Positions 5,567-5,883 of a DNA stretch of 5,883 nucleotides are shown here, piece after piece. The notes under the pieces are model-generated. The model ran no database searches. It worked only from the letters and a program-made list of their open reading frames with translations, and was not told the DNA's origin. The stretch covers positions 1 through 5,883 of the forward strand of contig JAADFY010000095.1 in assembly GCA_013152625.1 (NCBI GenBank), in the 5' to 3' direction. Position 1 is the stretch's first letter. Every line of letters starts with the position of its first letter. Source of the DNA: Alphaproteobacteria bacterium (lineage in GTDB: Bacteria > Pseudomonadota > Alphaproteobacteria > Rhizobiales > Devosiaceae). The position numbers and the translations under genes were made by a program.

Positions 5567-5883
5567 TCAAATCAGCCATTCCGGCACCGAGTCCAGCCCG
5601 ATAAGGTCGGCAATGGTCTGGCGGGGCCGGATCGTATGAAACCGGTCACCATCCACCAGCACTTCAGCGATCAACGGTCGCGAATTATAGGTGCTCGACA
5701 TGACCGCACCATAAGCACCCGCCCCCATGACCGCCAGTAAATCCCCCTGGGTGACCGCCGGCAGATCAATCGAACGGACCAGGTAATCGCCTGTTTCACA
5801 GACCGGACCCACAAGATCACCAAATATCGTCGTTTCGCTCCGGTCCTGCCGGACAGCCATGATTTCATGGCTCGCGTCGTAAA
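5567..5883 (-). CDS. lysA: Diaminopimelate decarboxylase, C-terminal part, cut by window edge
   Basis: PLP-dependent enzyme of the cytoplasm that decarboxylates meso-diaminopimelate to L-lysine. Only the last 104 residues are present, entering at YDASHEI and ending in TGA at 5567. The fragment carries the C-terminal signatures of LysA: VGPVCETGDYL (fragment residues 24-34), where the Cys and Glu belong to the CE[ST]GD active-site motif contributed across the dimer, and GAGAYGAVMSSTYNSRP (53-69), whose Tyr contacts PLP and substrate and whose NSRP element is typical of LysA rather than of arginine or ornithine decarboxylases of the same fold. No truncation or frameshift is visible in the part present. 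It is separated from the transporter operon by about 475 bases, so it is not expected to share a transcript unless there is read-through. Confidence 0.95.
   Translation of the reverse strand, partial: YDASHEIMAVRQDRSETTIFGDLVGPVCETGDYLVRSIDLPAVTQGDLLAVMGAGAYGAVMSSTYNSRPLIAEVLVDGDRFHTIRPRQTIADLIGLDSVPEWLI

Noticed and set aside
5519..5567. Possible lysA intrinsic terminator before a T7 run
   Set aside because: The only stem found upstream of the T run is GGC/GCC with a nine-base loop, too weak to support a terminator call.
5387..5740. Plus-strand open frame of 117 codons starting in the AT-rich gap
   Set aside because: It needs a TTG start, half of it is antisense to the conserved end of lysA, and the composition changes abruptly at that border. 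It shows no domain or good ribosome site.
1..5883. Mobile element, CRISPR array, toxin-antitoxin pair, tRNA or defence system
   Set aside because: No spaced direct repeats, transposase or integrase motifs, tRNA-like cloverleaf or accessory-gene signatures were seen; the content is housekeeping metabolism and solute transport.

Overview
The window looks like an ordinary chromosomal stretch of a moderately GC-rich alphaproteobacterium. The basis is the pyruvate carboxylase N-terminus, which reads very like rhizobial/alphaproteobacterial PYC, together with GGAG-type ribosome binding sites and long antisense shadow reading frames typical of GC-rich coding DNA. The genus cannot be named from this sequence. 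All five recognisable genes lie on the minus strand, so the window is described here from high to low coordinates, the direction of transcription.

5883-5567: the last 104 codons of lysA (diaminopimelate decarboxylase, last step of lysine synthesis). 5566-5092: an AT-rich gap of about 475 bases without a convincing gene. It holds a good sigma70-type promoter next to the downstream gene, plus several short dyads. 5091-2092: a three-gene ABC importer operon of the glycine betaine/proline betaine (ProU/OpuA) class, in the order binding protein, permease, ATPase. A strong terminator-like hairpin separates the binding-protein gene from the permease gene, and the permease and ATPase genes overlap by four bases (GTGA). 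This is consistent with excess periplasmic binding protein and coupled, lower expression of the membrane parts. The transporter would import compatible solutes or choline-type quaternary amines; the exact ligand cannot be read from the sequence.

2091-1991: a gap of about 100 bases with a weak terminator-like hairpin and a candidate promoter for the next gene. 1990-1568: a 140-residue DUF442/TIGR01244 protein (dual-specificity-phosphatase-like fold family) with a CRTGTR active-site loop of rhodanese length. 1567-1488: a short gap containing nested inverted repeats. 1487-1: the first 495 codons of pyruvate carboxylase (biotin carboxylase domain complete; the gene runs off the window), which makes oxaloacetate from pyruvate.

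No mobile element, CRISPR array, tRNA, rRNA or phage gene was seen, and nothing here amounts to a new system. The most useful second looks are the intercistronic hairpin inside the transporter operon, the ATPase with a reduced C-terminal regulatory region, the unexplained AT-rich leader region, and the active-site loop of the DUF442 protein.
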